Part shown: positions 6,261 to 6,959 of the stretch, piece after piece
Numbering within the stretch: position 1 is the first letter of the stretch
Layout: each line of letters starts with the position of its first letter
Source: an uncultured Oscillospiraceae bacterium
GTDB lineage: Bacteria; Bacillota; Clostridia; Oscillospirales; Oscillospiraceae
NCBI GenBank assembly: GCA_934589835.1
Contig: CAKTOK010000057.1
Span: forward strand, 1-6,959
Direction: 5' to 3'
Length of the DNA: 6,959 nt
The notes under the pieces: generated by a model
What the model saw: only the letters and a program-made list of their open reading frames with translations
Database searches by the model: none
What the model was told of the DNA's origin: nothing
Made by a program: the position numbers and the translations under genes

Positions 6261-6304
6261 GGTATTTTTGCCAGAAGCCGGAAAACAGGGGTATTTCTGG
6301 CAGA
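6261..6304. repeat. Paired direct and inverted repeats in the DUF975/rnfC divergent region
   Basis: GGTATTTTTGCCAGA (6261-6275) recurs as GGTATTTCTGGCAGA (6290-6304), with 13 of 15 bases the same and a 29-bp offset. The same segments contain an 8-bp inverted repeat, TGCCAGAA (6269-6276) and TTCTGGCA (6295-6302). This stretch lies upstream of both divergent promoters. It could be a regulator binding site or a decayed hairpin; I see no gene in the whole 6161-6447 interval. Confidence 0.5.
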
Positions 6305-6363
6305 GCAGGCGGTTAAGCAGGCGACAAAGACGGCAAAAAACCGCAGGAATTGCGCCGTAGGAC

Positions 6364-6392
6364 TGGACAAGAGAAAAGTTTTGTTGTAATAT
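6364..6392 (+). promoter_or_regulatory. Putative promoter of rnfC
   Basis: TGGACA (6364-6369, 5/6 to TTGACA) and TAATAT (6387-6392, 4/6 to TATAAT) are separated by 17 bp. Alternative -10 hexamers nearby are TGTAAT (6385-6390) and TATAGT (6397-6402), so the exact start point is uncertain. The leader would be about 50 nt long and contains a small hairpin, GGTGGC (6407-6412) pairing with GCCACC (6418-6423), ahead of the ribosome binding site. Confidence 0.45.
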
Positions 6393-6435
6393 CTGATATA
6401 GTATGCGGTGGCAAAGCGCCACCCGGTAGTAAGAT

Positions 6436-6442
6436 GAGGTGA
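6436..6442 (+). promoter_or_regulatory. Ribosome binding site of rnfC
   Basis: GAGGTGA lies 5 nt before the ATG at 6448-6450 and fixes the rnfC start. Confidence 0.75.
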
Positions 6443-6447
6443 AGACA

Positions 6448-6959
6448 ATGGCACAAGCTTTCTTTGGCGGCGTTCATCCCAATGATATGAAGGCCGCAAC
6501 CAATGAAAAGGCCATCGAACAGCTGGCAGCGCCGGCTGAGGTGGTCATTCCCATGTCTATGCACATCGGTGCGCCTTGCAAGCCTATCGTTGCGGTGGGC
6601 GACAAGGTAAAAATTGGACAGAGGATCGGCGAACCCGGCGGATTTGTTTCCGCACCCATCCACGCCTCCGTATCCGGTACGGTCAAGGCTGTGGAGCCCC
6701 GCCCCTTCAACATGGGCGGCAAGATGATGTCCGTGGTCATCGAAAACGACTTCCAGAACGAAGTGTCCGAGGAAGTCAAGCCCGTGGCGGACCCCGACAG
6801 CCTGACGCCTGAGCAGCTGGTGGAGATCGTCAAGAACGCCGGCATCGTCGGCCAGGGCGGCGCAACGTTCCCCACCCATGTGAAGATCAGCTCCGGTCTG
6901 GGCAAGGTGGACTACGTGATCATCAACGCCGCTGAGTGCGAGCCGTACATCACCGGCGA
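6448..6959 (+). CDS. rnfC: RnfC, subunit of the Rnf ferredoxin:NAD+ oxidoreductase (N-terminal part, cut by window edge)
   Basis: These are the first 170 residues of RnfC, the peripheral iron-sulfur subunit of the membrane Rnf complex. Rnf moves electrons between reduced ferredoxin and NAD+ while pumping Na+ or H+, a main energy-conserving step in many anaerobes. Family features visible are FGGVHPNDMK (6-15), the lipoyl-like N-terminal region with HIGAPCKPIVAVGDKV (39-54) and APIHASVSGTVKAV (69-82), IEND (98-101), the glycine-rich AGIVGQGGATFPTHVK (131-146) shared with NuoF-type NADH/FMN domains, and IINAAECEPYITG (158-170). The iron-sulfur motifs lie beyond the window. In clostridia rnfC usually heads an rnfCDGEAB operon; a dedicated promoter and strong ribosome binding site fit a first gene, but the rest is not visible. 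The very similar electron-transport name rsxC is used in E. coli. Confidence 0.94.
   Translation, partial: MAQAFFGGVHPNDMKAATNEKAIEQLAAPAEVVIPMSMHIGAPCKPIVAVGDKVKIGQRIGEPGGFVSAPIHASVSGTVKAVEPRPFNMGGKMMSVVIENDFQNEVSEEVKPVADPDSLTPEQLVEIVKNAGIVGQGGATFPTHVKISSGLGKVDYVIINAAECEPYITG

Noticed and set aside
6381..6402. Possible Rex operator in front of rnfC (TTGTTGTAATAT)
   Set aside because: Only the first five bases match the Rex half-site and the second half is wrong, so it falls well short of the two sites upstream of atoE.
6161..6499. N-terminal extension of the DUF975 gene to an ATG at 6499
   Set aside because: The extra residues do not resemble DUF975, would overlap the rnfC start and promoter, and lie upstream of a good extended -10 promoter and ribosome binding site for the ATG at 6160.
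1..6959. CRISPR array, insertion sequence, phage or defence genes
   Set aside because: No array of spaced repeats, terminal inverted repeats, transposase or integrase motifs, or foreign-looking composition was seen; all genes are core-type.

Overview
The window is a GC-rich (roughly 60% by eye) piece of a core bacterial chromosome, most likely from a Gram-positive anaerobic clostridium of the Oscillospiraceae/Ruminococcaceae type (butyrate-producing gut Clostridia such as Oscillibacter or Flavonifractor relatives). The reasons are the recJ-relA pair, strong AGGAGG-type ribosome binding sites, a short-chain fatty acid transporter, a DUF975 membrane protein, and the start of an rnfC gene in a genome with clostridial-looking promoters and operators. 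The genus assignment is inference, because no rRNA or other marker is present.

Layout, left to right. Positions 1-524 (minus) hold the N-terminal hydrolase part of the bifunctional (p)ppGpp enzyme RelA/SpoT, cut by the window edge. Its start overlaps the stop of recJ (521-2611, minus), the single-strand-specific 5'-3' exonuclease, in an ATGA junction. A divergent promoter region (2612-2797) separates recJ from a plus-strand gene (2798-3679) for a stand-alone protein related to the catalytic domain of 2-oxo acid dehydrogenase E2 acyltransferases. That protein lacks the canonical active-site His and Asp. A perfect 15-bp hairpin at 3715-3748 lies between it and the convergent atoE-type short-chain fatty acid transporter (3784-5130, minus). 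Upstream of atoE is a 256-bp regulatory region with two sequences matching the clostridial Rex (NADH/NAD+ sensor) operator, one of them sitting in the spacer of the predicted promoter. A second terminator (5337-5374) ends the minus-strand DUF975 membrane protein gene (5387-6160). A divergent intergenic region (6161-6447) then leads into rnfC (6448 to the window end, plus), the first gene of a probable Rnf ferredoxin:NAD+ oxidoreductase operon.

Functional reading. recJ-relA is a housekeeping repair and stringent-response unit. The right half has an energy-metabolism theme: a short-chain fatty acid transporter apparently under redox control by Rex, near the Rnf complex that exchanges electrons between ferredoxin and NAD+. 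This fits a butyrate-type fermenter in which fatty acid flux follows the NADH/NAD+ ratio, but the link between these genes is inferred from sequence sites only.

I see no CRISPR array, insertion sequence, tRNA, rRNA, prophage or defence cassette. The best candidates for something new are the two-site Rex operator on atoE, the active-site-degenerate E2-like protein with its AEEP tail, and the palindrome over the recJ promoter.
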